38,604 nt of DNA. It comes from Monocercomonoides exilis. Taxonomy: Eukaryota; Preaxostyla; Oxymonadida; Polymastigidae. The stretch lies in the NCBI GenBank assembly GCA_001643675.2, contig LSRY02000084.1:5001-43604 (forward strand), written 5' to 3'. This document shows positions 28,153 to 37,471 of the stretch, piece after piece (the first letter of the stretch is position 1; every line of letters starts with the position of its first letter). The position numbers and the translations under genes are program-made. The notes under the pieces were generated by a model. It did not search any database, had not been told where the DNA came from, and worked only from the letters and a program-made list of their open reading frames with translations.

Positions 28153-29150
28153 AACGTTCGCTATTTTGGATGTCGGACTCGCGCAGAGCGTAAAATGAAG
28201 TTTCTTATCGTGATCTTTGTTAATATTTGATTACAGCTGTTTAATCATTTTCAATGATCTTTTGTATTATATTTGTATGCTTTCTAAATGATCAAAAAAT
28301 TTATTTTTCACATATTGAAATTTCAATCTATTAATAAATGAAATTATTTTTTAAGTATATCTCACAGTTAAGTGCTAAATATCAATGTCAAATTTTCATA
28401 AATATCTACTTATTGAAATATTTACACATTTTTATTTTTCTAAATTGTTCATATTTGTGGAAATTTTATTTGTTATACAATAATTCACTTATTTATTTTG
28501 TTTGAGTTTACGCAAAAATTTTTTATTCCAATCTGGTTAATTACGAAGTGTCTTTTTCAACAACTTTCATTCATTTTCAATACATAAATCAACGAAAAAT
28601 GTCACCTAATAATGATGTGAAGTCAGATAGAAAAAAAAATTTAACGATTAAAAATTGAATTTTTAACATAGAAAAATGGTTATGATCTAGATCAAACATT
28701 TTTTTTAAAAAATTTATATTTAATAAAGAAGAAGGAATTAGTGGTTGATGAAAAGTTACGTATATGGGTAATAATATGAGAGGAATTGATTGATATTAAA
28801 ATCAGAAATTAATTGATTCAAATTGTGGAATGATATGTTAAATAAAATTTTTTCTGTCAAAATTTTCATAATTATTTTTAAAATATCTCGATAAATAAAT
28901 TTTTCTAAGCCGTGAGACTTTACCAGAGTGTTAGTTGGACTATTTGTGAATTTTTGAAGTCAGGGTCAAAAATTCGAAAAATGAGAAATTTTCATTTTTT
29001 CTGATTAAGTTGAATTTAGCTCAAGTTATTCATAAAAATAGAAAAATTGGTGAAAATCGGTTTTTATGAAAGTTGTGATCGAAACTTATGAAAACACAAA
29101 AAGTTCGGATAATTCGCGAATAGTCCGCTGAATTTTTTTTTCGGGCCAGA
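28153..29150. other. AT-rich non-coding flank
   Basis: Very AT-rich sequence with no reading frame that looks coding and no satellite monomer. It contains long T- and A-runs, a small hairpin around 28976-29000 (AAAAATGA / TCATTTTT) and the long-spaced inverted repeat listed separately. Confidence 0.6.
28937..29126. repeat. Long-spaced inverted repeat (MITE-like or stem-loop)
   Basis: Arm GGACTATTTGTGAATT (28937-28952) is matched by AATTCGCGAATAGTCC (29111-29126), 14 of 16 bases complementary, separated by about 158 bp of AT-rich sequence. No target-site duplication was recognised beside the arms, so identity as a miniature transposon is only a possibility. Confidence 0.4.
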
Positions 29151-30010
29151 TTGGTCTGGTTAGAGAGAAAATGTCATAAGAATATTTTAACTGAAAAAGT
29201 GGTGATCTTAGATCAAGGACCGAAAAATATGGGGTCTCAGATTCCTTTGATAATTGGCAGGTGGCAAGGACGTGGGCCCCTTATAAACATACTCGAATCT
29301 AAATTTTTCTGTCGAGCGGTTGTGGCAGGGCAGTGCGGACAAGTTGGCCATTTTGACTGAAAAAATGAAAAAATTTTTTCTCGAAAATTTCAAAGTCGAT
29401 ATAAAATACGATTAAGCACATGAATACGACTTCTAATGTTGTATATTGACGATTTTTTGTTGGATACACTTATTTGTAGTTTTTGAGTTTTAATCGAATT
29501 TTTGAGTGAAAATGTTCATTTTTGAGGTAAATCGAGTATAACTCCAGAAGTAACAGCCAGATAAATTTGAAATTAATATATGATATATGTGCATATAGTG
29601 CGGTAAGAGCATGCATATGGGTGTTGGTGGTGGGGGTCTGGCAGGCGGTGCAGAAAAGAAATATATTTTTCATAGTGACTGGGGTGCTTGGTTAGTGAGG
29701 TCACAGAGAGTGAACCAGGGGCAAGTGGCTGAATCGAAACACATATGACCGGCACAGTAACCCATGCCCGGATGTGGCCAAACGGCGTTTCGATCGGCCC
29801 AGTGGTTGCTGAGAAATCCGATCGGCTAGTTGTTTTGAGTTCGGTTCTGATTTTTCACATAGAAAAATGACTTGGGGGTATTGACTTGGTGATGCTGTGG
29901 AGTGTGAGAGGAGGGCAAGTGATCGGAGTTAGAGGGATATGTTGGGGAATGTTAGTGGAGGTAGGATGTGGTGCAATTACTAAGAGATTGGGTCAGCGGA
30001 TATTCCTCCA
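29151..30010. other. GC-richer, G-rich island without a recognised gene
   Basis: Base composition shifts here, particularly at 29610-30000. There are G-rich plus-strand stretches (around 29622-29646 and 29880-29980) and repeated GATCGGC words (near 29793 and 29820). Small reading frames of 60-70 codons exist on both strands but none resembles a known protein. A 17-base match to the satellite (GACTGAAAAAATGAAAA) lies at 29355-29371; it is low in complexity and may be chance. A decayed repeat is possible. Confidence 0.35.
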
Positions 30011-32402
30011 CACATCAATCAGTATAATTACTATTTGAAAATTGAATTTTTCTTTTATAATTTTTTTGAAAAATTTATTGCAATGTTAAACCTGCCATTC
30101 AACTTTTTATTGCATTGCTTATCATATTATTAAACAAACTTTATTACTGCAACATAAAAATCCACTTTCGATAAATTGCAAATAAATAATATTGATCAAA
30201 TCAAATTTTCATGTTTTAAAGATCCTATTTTGGAACATGTTGTAAATCAGTAATCTTCTTCGTCAAACAAAGTAAAATCATCGTGCAACTTTTCTTCAGC
30301 AACTTTTTAACACGTAAATCTTCTATTTAACAGCTTATAACTTTTGGACTTGCATCTTTTTCCATATATTTCAGTAATCAAATAATTTGTGAATGATGCA
30401 AAAAATGTTGATTGCATACTCAATGTGCACTATTTCCGGCTGCGCAAATAAACATTCTTCTATGACAAAAGCATTTCTTCTGACATTCTTCCATCTTTGC
30501 AAAGAAATTCGTCAAAAATAGTTTAAGATTATCTGCTCATTCAAACCATGAATTATGATTCAAATTGAGATCGCTTTCGAAATAAGCATATACAGTTAAC
30601 TTTCTTCAATTGTATTACCAGTTTGTAATATTTCATCTTTCTTTTTGTACATTATCTTTCTAATCATATAAATTACTATTATTTCCAGAGATTATCTTAT
30701 ATCAAAACATGAAACATTTTTAAATCATTTCTTTTCATTTTTATCTTGCTAATTCAATCTCATGAAAAGAAAAATTTTTCTTTTGTTGAGTACAAACAGT
30801 TTCAATAATTTAATTCATTGAAATTGTTTGAAAGCAGATAATATTCCAGTAACATATAAGCTATAAATAATAATTCATGATAATTTGCAAGCATATTCAC
30901 ATATTTTACGCTCAATAAGATTGGCATTGACTTTCAATTGAATTGTATCACTTTTATTTTGAATTCAATTACCAAGTTTCCGCTTCATTTGATAATCTTT
31001 AGTTTTCATTCATATTTAATGAAGAACAATATCTTTATTTCCATCATTAGAAACTTTCGCAAGTTATTCAATTTCGTTGAGAAAGTTATAAAACTTCATT
31101 TTTGTTTGCCAAACTCTTTATTTTTAGTTTTTATTTGTTTTAATATTTCGTTTCAAAAATGCTCAATAAGAAACATAACAATTATGAACTTTCACCGTTA
31201 AAACAATCGTAAATTGTTAACCTTCTGAATTTCATTTTCAGATGATGTTTTCACAGAATTTTAAAAAACAAATGAACGAAAATCTCATTCCAATAATGAA
31301 TCAAAATATTTCTGTATGCATCTTATTAAATTGGAGATATTAATGAACATTCTTTTCAAAAATTTATTTGAAAAAAGTGAAATTTCCTTTCATCCGATCA
31401 TGTTTTCCATTGTCAATTTATGAAAATGTCAAAAACCTTGCTCCTTCTTTACTAAATCTAACAAACACTGCAGTAATCTAGACTAAATGCATAACAAATA
31501 GTTGCAAAAGCTGATTAGTGTGCTTCTGTAAATTTACTCTGCTTTTAATCCAACAAATTTTTCCTCAACGAAAATCAATACTTGGCAAAAATGGAAAAGT
31601 TTTCATTGAAAATATCATTTCTGGATGCATGGCAAAGATCATTCCCAAGTATTCCCTTCAAGCGTGTTTGTTGTTTCACCGAAGTTGAACTTCTTCTTCA
31701 TGTAATTATCCATATTTCTTCTTTGACACGAACGTTCATAATCTTACTGATAATGACAAAGATCTAAATGAATTTGTATCAAACTTTATATTATGTGTTC
31801 ATGCTTTTTTGCTTATTTTCTTTGTTCAACTTTTCTCAGCGATGGATTTACAAAACTTCAATCTTCATCTAGTTTTGTATATTGCTTCCGCATTCAACGA
31901 AAAACTGAAACACTTCACCTTTCGATTTCAATTGTCATATCGCTTTTCTTTTTTGCAATAAATTTCTTTGCAATTAACATTTCTCTTTCAAAACAATAAA
32001 ATTATTAAACAAACCTTTCTAAATAGTCCACCTTTGTTAATAGATAATTCCTTTCGAAAAACTTTGTAAATAACACTAATTTATTTTGTTCTTTCCAGAA
32101 TTGAACGATTCCATCGAATTCCTTTTATTTGACAAGAAGCATTCAATTATTCTCTTTTGTTCATTCTTGACTGAACAAAATGATTGAATTTTCAATATTC
32201 ATCTGTGACGTATTTCATTTCTAAAATATACTTTGATTTTCTGTTCATTTTTAACAGAACCTTTCTCGAACAGTCAAGTTTTCCATTTCTTGCTTTTGAA
32301 AGTGTATGTAATATTTTCATTGACAATATTTGATGTGAATGATAAAAATATTTAAAATGGAGCAAGCCTGTCAGCAGATTAATTTCAATAAAGGCAAAAA
32401 AT
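30011..32402. other. AT-rich intergenic DNA downstream of the recombinase-like gene
   Basis: No convincing gene is seen. Reading frames of up to 87 codons (for example around 30938-31201 and 31793-31999) are rich in Phe, Ile, Leu and Ser, as expected from translating T-rich DNA. The part next to 32402 would include the 3' untranslated region of the minus-strand gene. Confidence 0.5.
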
Positions 32403-33995
32403 TCAATTTCCAGAACGTCTTTTCAATTTCTTCTCTTTGCAATTAACAACAGAAGAAGATGATGTTTTCTTTGACAACTCTTCAAGCGACTTCTTTTTCT
32501 TTGTGAACGAGTCCGATTTATTTCTGTAACTTGCACGGATTAACTCATCAGCAGCATTCAGATCTTCATCTTCGTCATCAACTATGCTTATCGTTAAATC
32601 ATTGTTCATCTGCTCATTATCGCAACACACTTCTTCTTCGTTTCTATCATCTTCATCGTCTTCTCTGCTGTCTTCGCATTTGATTTCCTTCCATTCACTT
32701 GAATCCGAGCAACTTTCAGAATCATCAACATCTTCGGATTCACTTGACTCATTTCTTTGTAAACTGCAGTCATTCGCATCATCCTTTATGACTTTTATTG
32801 CGTGAGTATTATTTTCCTTGGCATCGTTCTCATCCTCGTCATCATGTATTATTTTCAAACAATGCAACACTTCGTCCCTGGAATATTCTGGGTGCCTTCG
32901 CCACTGCTTCTTTTGCAAGTTTCGCCAACGATCTTTAAGATCCTGACCACTTCTTCCATCGAATTGAAGCGACATGTCGCACCATCTCATTTTTTGCTGC
33001 TTACACCTTCTGAGCAGCTCATCTTCTTCCTTTGTGAAGAATCTTCTTTTCTTTTGCTTCTTTTTCACCTTTATGGCATTGGAACTTGTGGAATTTTTGT
33101 TGTTCATAAGTAATCTATTTGGAAGTTGATACGGGTTGTCTGATATAACTTCAACAGATGATGGTGAAGAAGAAGAACTTGAAGTTGCACTGCTGGAAGA
33201 TTGTGTTGAAGATGATGATGTGCATTCTTGGTTTGATTGTTTTCCTTCTCCATCTGAGTTCGTGTTTGTGGATTCGCTCCCTTCAGTGTTTTCGCTTTGA
33301 CCCTGTGACTCTTCATCGGATTGTTGAATTGAGAGATCATTTTCATTTGAAGATGATGTGCAGTTGGATGATGCTTCTTGAGGGAAACTGCCTTTTAAAT
33401 CTAGACTGCGTCTCACAGGATAATCACTTAGATTAACAAAATCATCAACCAAATTGTCAAGATTAGCTAATGATTTTGACAATTTACAAACCACGTCTTG
33501 TCGAATGATTTTCATTCTTATCGTGTGAAAGTCATTTTCCTTCAAAGCTCTAAAAAAGACTTTTCTTTTGGTGAATGCACGCTTTGCTCTCAAGGAAAGG
33601 TTTTCGTTCTTGTCGATATAAGCTTTAGCACATTTCTTCCATTGGTTTCGAATTTCCCTTTCACCATCTTCCAAGTGCTTCATTGCATCATTGAAATGAT
33701 CATTCACTGCATTTCTAAATGTCTGAAATTGTTCTTTGATTGTTCTTTTTGGGTCTGACAACTTGATACTATGATATGCAGCGATAGAAGTTAGAGCCAG
33801 ATCTATTACAGTATCTCCAGGCTTGGGATTCACTAATCTGGAGCATACCGTTATTTTCTTGGAGGTATTTCTGACGTAAGTTAACTGAGCCCTGCCAAAT
33901 GGGACCCAGTCAGCGACGTAAGCAGTGTGTTCAAGTATCCCTTTAACTTTTTCATCTGTTCCGGCTACCATAATTGCAGTACAGATGAAGCCTGC
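32403..33995 (-). CDS. Tyrosine-recombinase-like protein with C-terminal Myb domain (intact 3' part)
   Basis: This is a long uninterrupted minus-strand frame. The first ATG is at 33971 and gives 522 residues, but homology starts a few codons upstream. The N-terminal part reads as the end of a tyrosine recombinase catalytic domain: a GFICTA-type segment follows the HxxR box, then Trp22 in ADWVPF (the H/W position), then Tyr32 in QLTYVRN as candidate nucleophile ten residues later, the usual spacing. A helical segment (about 55-190) is followed by a Ser/Asn/Gln-rich linker (199-272), a basic stretch KVKKKQKKRR (301-310) and a single Myb repeat (about 308-355) with LKDRWRN in helix 3. An acidic region (376-472) and a basic end KEKKLKRRSGN close the protein. 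The paralogue at 37472-38604 has the same order. Recombinase assignment rests on motif order and spacing, not on a search. ATG 33971 is probably internal, because the domain continues upstream in other frames. Confidence 0.7.
   Translation of the reverse strand, partial: AGFICTAIMVAGTDEKVKGILEHTAYVADWVPFGRAQLTYVRNTSKKITVCSRLVNPKPGDTVIDLALTSIAAYHSIKLSDPKRTIKEQFQTFRNAVNDHFNDAMKHLEDGEREIRNQWKKCAKAYIDKNENLSLRAKRAFTKRKVFFRALKENDFHTIRMKIIRQDVVCKLSKSLANLDNLVDDFVNLSDYPVRRSLDLKGSFPQEASSNCTSSSNENDLSIQQSDEESQGQSENTEGSESTNTNSDGEGKQSNQECTSSSSTQSSSSATSSSSSSPSSVEVISDNPYQLPNRLLMNNKNSTSSNAIKVKKKQKKRRFFTKEEDELLRRCKQQKMRWCDMSLQFDGRSGQDLKDRWRNLQKKQWRRHPEYSRDEVLHCLKIIHDDEDENDAKENNTHAIKVIKDDANDCSLQRNESSESEDVDDSESCSDSSEWKEIKCEDSREDDEDDRNEEEVCCDNEQMNNDLTISIVDDEDEDLNAADELIRASYRNKSDSFTKKKKSLEELSKKTSSSSVVNCKEKKLKRRSGN
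32907..33050 (-). other. Myb repeat with telobox-like third helix
   Basis: About 48 residues beginning with FFTKEEDELL and ending LKDRWRNLQKK. The spaced aromatic positions of a Myb/SANT fold are present (Phe, Trp in MRWCDM, Trp in DRWRN). The third helix resembles the telobox type (LKDRWR / LKDKWRN) of telomeric double-strand binding proteins such as TRF1/2 and plant TRFL/SMH proteins. A basic stretch just before it could be a nuclear localisation signal. Myb identity is fairly secure; telomere specificity is inferred. Confidence 0.6.
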
Positions 33996-34909
33996 CCTGG
34001 AGTGAAAAGAAAAAGAGTTTACAAGGGTACCCTGCTTGCTCTGATCTTTTTCTGAACCTTAAGGACATTGCTGCTGGGCTCATGTCCCACAGCTTTTTCG
34101 ACAACACATTCTTCGGCCACTTTTGTCTCGTTTTCAAAGATAGATGGTGGTTAACCTGCAAATGACGCTCAAGCCAATAAACAGGATCTCTGACTTGTTC
34201 ATGTAAGCTGGTATGAGCAAATCTTCCTTCGATCGTTACAGAGTGGTTAGAGTTTGGATGTCCCTTCAGCCTTCTCAATCTGATTTCAACCAAGATGCAC
34301 TCAGCGTGTAAATCCGAAATTGTTACGTTTTTAACATCCTCTAAAAAACGTTTGCACATGTAATTGACCTAGCTCCGCAGTGAACAGCAAATAGAAAAAG
34401 AGAACAATCAAAATCAAAAACATATTACCAGAATTGCTTCTTTCAATGATAAGGGCTACATCGTCAAGCAGTGCCGCTTCTTTTCCTTCTCCTTCCCTTT
34501 TGTAGCATCCGCTTTTTCTGACAGAAGAAAAAGCAGATCGAATTGTTAATTTAAGCTCACTGGAAAAGAATTCTTTCGTTTGTTGAAGATGTTGTGATTT
34601 TAAAGATGGAATGACAACATTTTCAACACTTTTAATAGAATATAAACATTCAATGCAGAGAAATTGAATGAATGAAGAGATTGTTGATGATTGTATTGGA
34701 AAAGGTTGGCTTTTAAGCAATTTCGCATATGGAACGTAAAGTTTTTCAGCCCATTTATATTTGCGATGGAGAGAAGGAGATAGAATTGTAACTTGTTGAG
34801 AATAACGTTGTAATGTAAGCGGTTTGCTTTTTTTTTAAGGTTTTTGTAATTTTGTCTCCTTTTGTTGCTATCCCGCATTCAGCAAAAACTCATCCCAGTT
34901 TGAAGGCAT
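33996..34909 (-). pseudogene. 5' part of the tyrosine-recombinase-like gene, frame-disrupted
   Basis: The N-terminal and catalytic-core parts of the same gene, readable only by changing frame. ATG 34909 begins MPSNWDEF. An N-terminal helical core-binding-like segment follows (KPLTLQRYSQQV, KWAEKLYVPYAKLL), then a linker ending GKEAALLDDVALIIE, a hydrophobic helix, a box I candidate (LRSITCANVF) and FLEDVKNVTISDLHAE. Next come YWLERHLQ, RKRSEQAGYP and a box II remnant, H-S-R, at 33996-34004. Apparent one-base shifts sit at A5 34884-34888, T9 34828-34836, about 34370, A6 34343-34348 and A4 34005-34008 (plus-strand runs). Either homopolymer consensus errors or real decay fits. Three GT-AG introns (34948-35029, 34341-34428, 33997-34030) would instead give one 843-codon frame starting at ATG 35135, but two of them would delete the box I and box II residues. 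Confidence 0.5.
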
Positions 34910-36964
34910 TTCGAAATATGGTTTGTCCAATTCTTCAGCTTCTTTATCTTTTTCAAATATCCCAAAAAAATATAAATTAACAAAAATGAAATCAACAAGA
35001 TAAATATGCAAACATAAATATAAAAAAACCTTCAAAATGATTGCTTTCAACCTGTTTCAAGTTGTCTAACTTCTTGGTTCGAATATTAAACAGCAAATGT
35101 TTTGATCGAGGTTGTCGAAAATTTAAATTTGACATTTAAAAATGTTATTATGGGTTGTAATATTTTTAGTGTAATAATAATGAACAATTCCTGATAAATG
35201 AATACTTTAACAATTCATAAAAACTTTTAAATAAAAAAACTCAATAATTCATTTATCTATATAATAACAGTTTTTCTTTATTTCATTGGATTAATTTTTA
35301 TAAAAAAGTTCAATCAAAAGATTATGCAATTTGAAATAAATAAAGTTAATGGAAATGTGAATAAATAATATATGTCGCAATTCTGATGATTTTCGTCATT
35401 ATAATGCTTGTCAATTTTTGGTTAAATCAATTGAAATCTATGATTTAAATGAACTCGGTTCTTGAAAATATGAATATTTCAATATTACAAATATTTGATT
35501 TCGTAAATGAAAATCAATAATGAAATTATCAATTATTATTTACAATATTACAAAAATTTATTTTACAACCCGAAGGAATAAATTAATTAAATAACTATCG
35601 GATGAATTATGATATTTATTATTAATTGTGTTCTTTAAAATAATCCATTTTCTCACTCAATATTTCGTTCAAAATATAAAAGAAGCTTTTCTGACAAAAA
35701 ATAGACTTGTTAATCTCACTTGATTGCTTTTAATCGATTTTTTTCGTGCACTTTGCAAATAAATAAATATTTATTAAAATAATAAGTTTATTTCCATTCA
35801 AAAATTTTTCCAATGTTTTTCAATATCCCACCAAATATCAGAGATTTCGAAAAACAAATAATTTTTCCGTTGTTTACAATTAATGTCCTTCCTTTTCAAG
35901 TACACAGAAATTTTTCCAGAATTTTTTTATTTTTGTCATTTTTAACTTTTTCCATAGACTTTCAAATAGAAGAAAAATTGATTTTCTTTTAATTTTATTC
36001 TTAATTCTCACAAATCAAGATATCGTTTGAAAAAGTTCAAAGCAGCATGAAATAATCAAATTCACTATGTTTTCAACAATAAACATTATTATATCGATTT
36101 TTTACGAAAATTCAAAAAATACATTTATTCTAATAATTTCAGTCAAAGATATTATTCTTCAATATCTCAACGAATATGAGACAGATAAATTCTTTGATCT
36201 CATTGCTTTAACATTTATCTCATTGGCAGGCAATTGTTGCATTTATAGTTTCATTTATTAATCAATTATTTTCAAACAATTATTCAACTAGGTTATGTTT
36301 TCAGTCACTTTTCATATTGAAAAATGAGAATTCATATATTAATTTTTTTCGATATTCATTTGTTAAATCTATATGTCTTTAACATATATTACAGGCAAGG
36401 ATATATGCTGCATTAATGATTTTTCCTCCGCACAAATATAAATATTTACAAAATTATGTAAACTGAAGTATTTTTTCATAGAAATCATACATAGACAAAT
36501 TTTATGAAAAATCGAAAAATTCCATAAAAAATTTCCGAGTTTTCAGATAAAAAGTGATATTCGTTAATAACATGCAACGATATATTAGTACATATGGAAT
36601 TGGAGATATCATTCAAATAGTCATAAAAGAGGATTTTTTGCAAATTTGGAAAAAACACCAAAAATCGAAATTTTTGTTTTCGCAATAACTCGACAAATAA
36701 TGGTCATAACGAAATTCTGTTTCATGTGCAGTTAATCACATGACATATGTGAATATTTGATCACATCAAAATCGTTGTTAATCTCATTTTTAGAAATGTC
36801 ATTTTTCGACATGATACTAAAAGGTCACTTTTCGGATCAAAATTTTACAGAGATATGCAACAGATTCCAATAAATCATATTCCATACAAATAGCTACATG
36901 AGTGAATTAAACGTTCATAATGAAAATATTCTCCAACTCGATGCATAAAAGGGAAGAGTTGTAA
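34910..36964. other. AT-rich upstream/intergenic region
   Basis: Extremely AT-rich, with no gene recognised. On the minus strand an ATG at 35135 opens a 35-codon stretch (to 35030) that could be a first exon of the recombinase-like gene if a GT-AG intron at 34948-35029 is real; both splice sites look weak. A charged stretch (EKDKEAEELDKPYFEMP) just above ATG 34909 reads like coding sequence, so the true start may lie upstream. Other frames of 60-66 codons near 36067-36261 and 36485-36685 look like noise. Confidence 0.45.
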
Positions 36965-37009
36965 AACCTAACCCTAACCCTAACCTAACCCTAACCCTAA
37001 CCCTAACCT
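36965..37009 (+). repeat. Interstitial telomeric repeat tract, (CCCTAA)n
   Basis: About eight tandem units, alternating CCCTAA with shortened CCTAA, end in CCTAG. The G-rich strand is TTAGGG, the telomere repeat of vertebrates, many other animals, fungi and several protists. Non-telomeric DNA lies on both sides, so it is interstitial. The C-rich strand reads rightward, as it would inward from a left chromosome end. Confidence 0.93.
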
Positions 37010-37318
37010 AGTTTAAATACAATTAAACTTCGTCTTGTGGAAACAACAAAATGATGTTATTTTGAAGTGAAAAAGAGTGCGAAGATTTTGTTTCTCCACT
37101 GTGAATGTTAATGCATCAAAGAAGAAATTGCAATAATTCAAAATAAAGAAAGATAAAATCAATTTCACAAACCTTGTTCATATGTGCAACATGGTGCATA
37201 TAAGAAGTTCTCACAAAAAGTTCATGATTAATCTCCAGCTTTCAAATTGCGTCCTTGCAAAAGATTGAATCATCACTTTGGCTGTCCACTTCTTTCATCA
37301 AACCACTATTGATATCTC
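37010..37318. other. AT-rich spacer between telomeric tract and CT tract
   Basis: No gene or repeat recognised. It is the downstream side of the minus-strand gene at 37472. Confidence 0.4.
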
Positions 37319-37432
37319 TTCTCTTCTTCTCTTTCTCTCTCATTCTCTCTCATTCTCTCTCATTCTCACTCTCACTAACTCTCACTCTCTCTCGCTGACT
37401 CTCTCTATTCTCTCTCTCTCTCTCTTTGCAGA
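37319..37432 (+). repeat. CT-rich simple repeat / polypyrimidine tract
   Basis: A run of TCTCTC with interspersed TCTCTCATTC and CTCACTCT units, ending in a CT run followed by TTTGCAG. It lies about 40 bp beyond the stop codon of the minus-strand recombinase/Myb paralogue, so it would be a GA-rich segment of that gene's 3' region. The CT run plus TTTGCAG also resembles a plus-strand splice acceptor, but no plus-strand exon follows. Confidence 0.8.
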
Positions 37433-37471
37433 TCTTCTTCGTTAACAGATTAATGATGTTCAACTATCGCA

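Noticed and set aside
29610-30000. tRNA or structural RNA gene in the GC-richer island
   Set aside because: No cloverleaf arms, A/B boxes or other family signature could be found by eye.
30938-31999. Plus-strand frames of 61-87 codons in the intergenic region
   Set aside because: Phe/Ile/Leu/Ser-rich translations of T-rich DNA with no recognisable domain or supporting context.
32584-33758. Overlapping plus-strand frames and a minus-strand 80-codon frame inside the Myb gene
   Set aside because: They are shadows of the long minus-strand frame, whose biased Ser/Asp/Glu codons leave other frames open.
33997-34030. A 34-nt GT-AG intron in the first recombinase gene
   Set aside because: It restores frame, but it is very short and would remove AGYP...HSR, whose counterpart is conserved in the paralogue. 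A one-base indel is simpler. It is kept as an alternative in the findings.
32403-34909. Shelterin TRF-type protein with a TRFH dimerisation domain
   Set aside because: The Myb repeat and an upstream helical region first suggested it. The AGYP, HS(x)R, Trp and Tyr pattern shared with the paralogue fits a tyrosine recombinase better.
37319-37440. Plus-strand exon after a CT-tract acceptor (TTTGCAG)
   Set aside because: No plausible plus-strand coding sequence follows, and the minus-strand Myb frame occupies the DNA just beyond.
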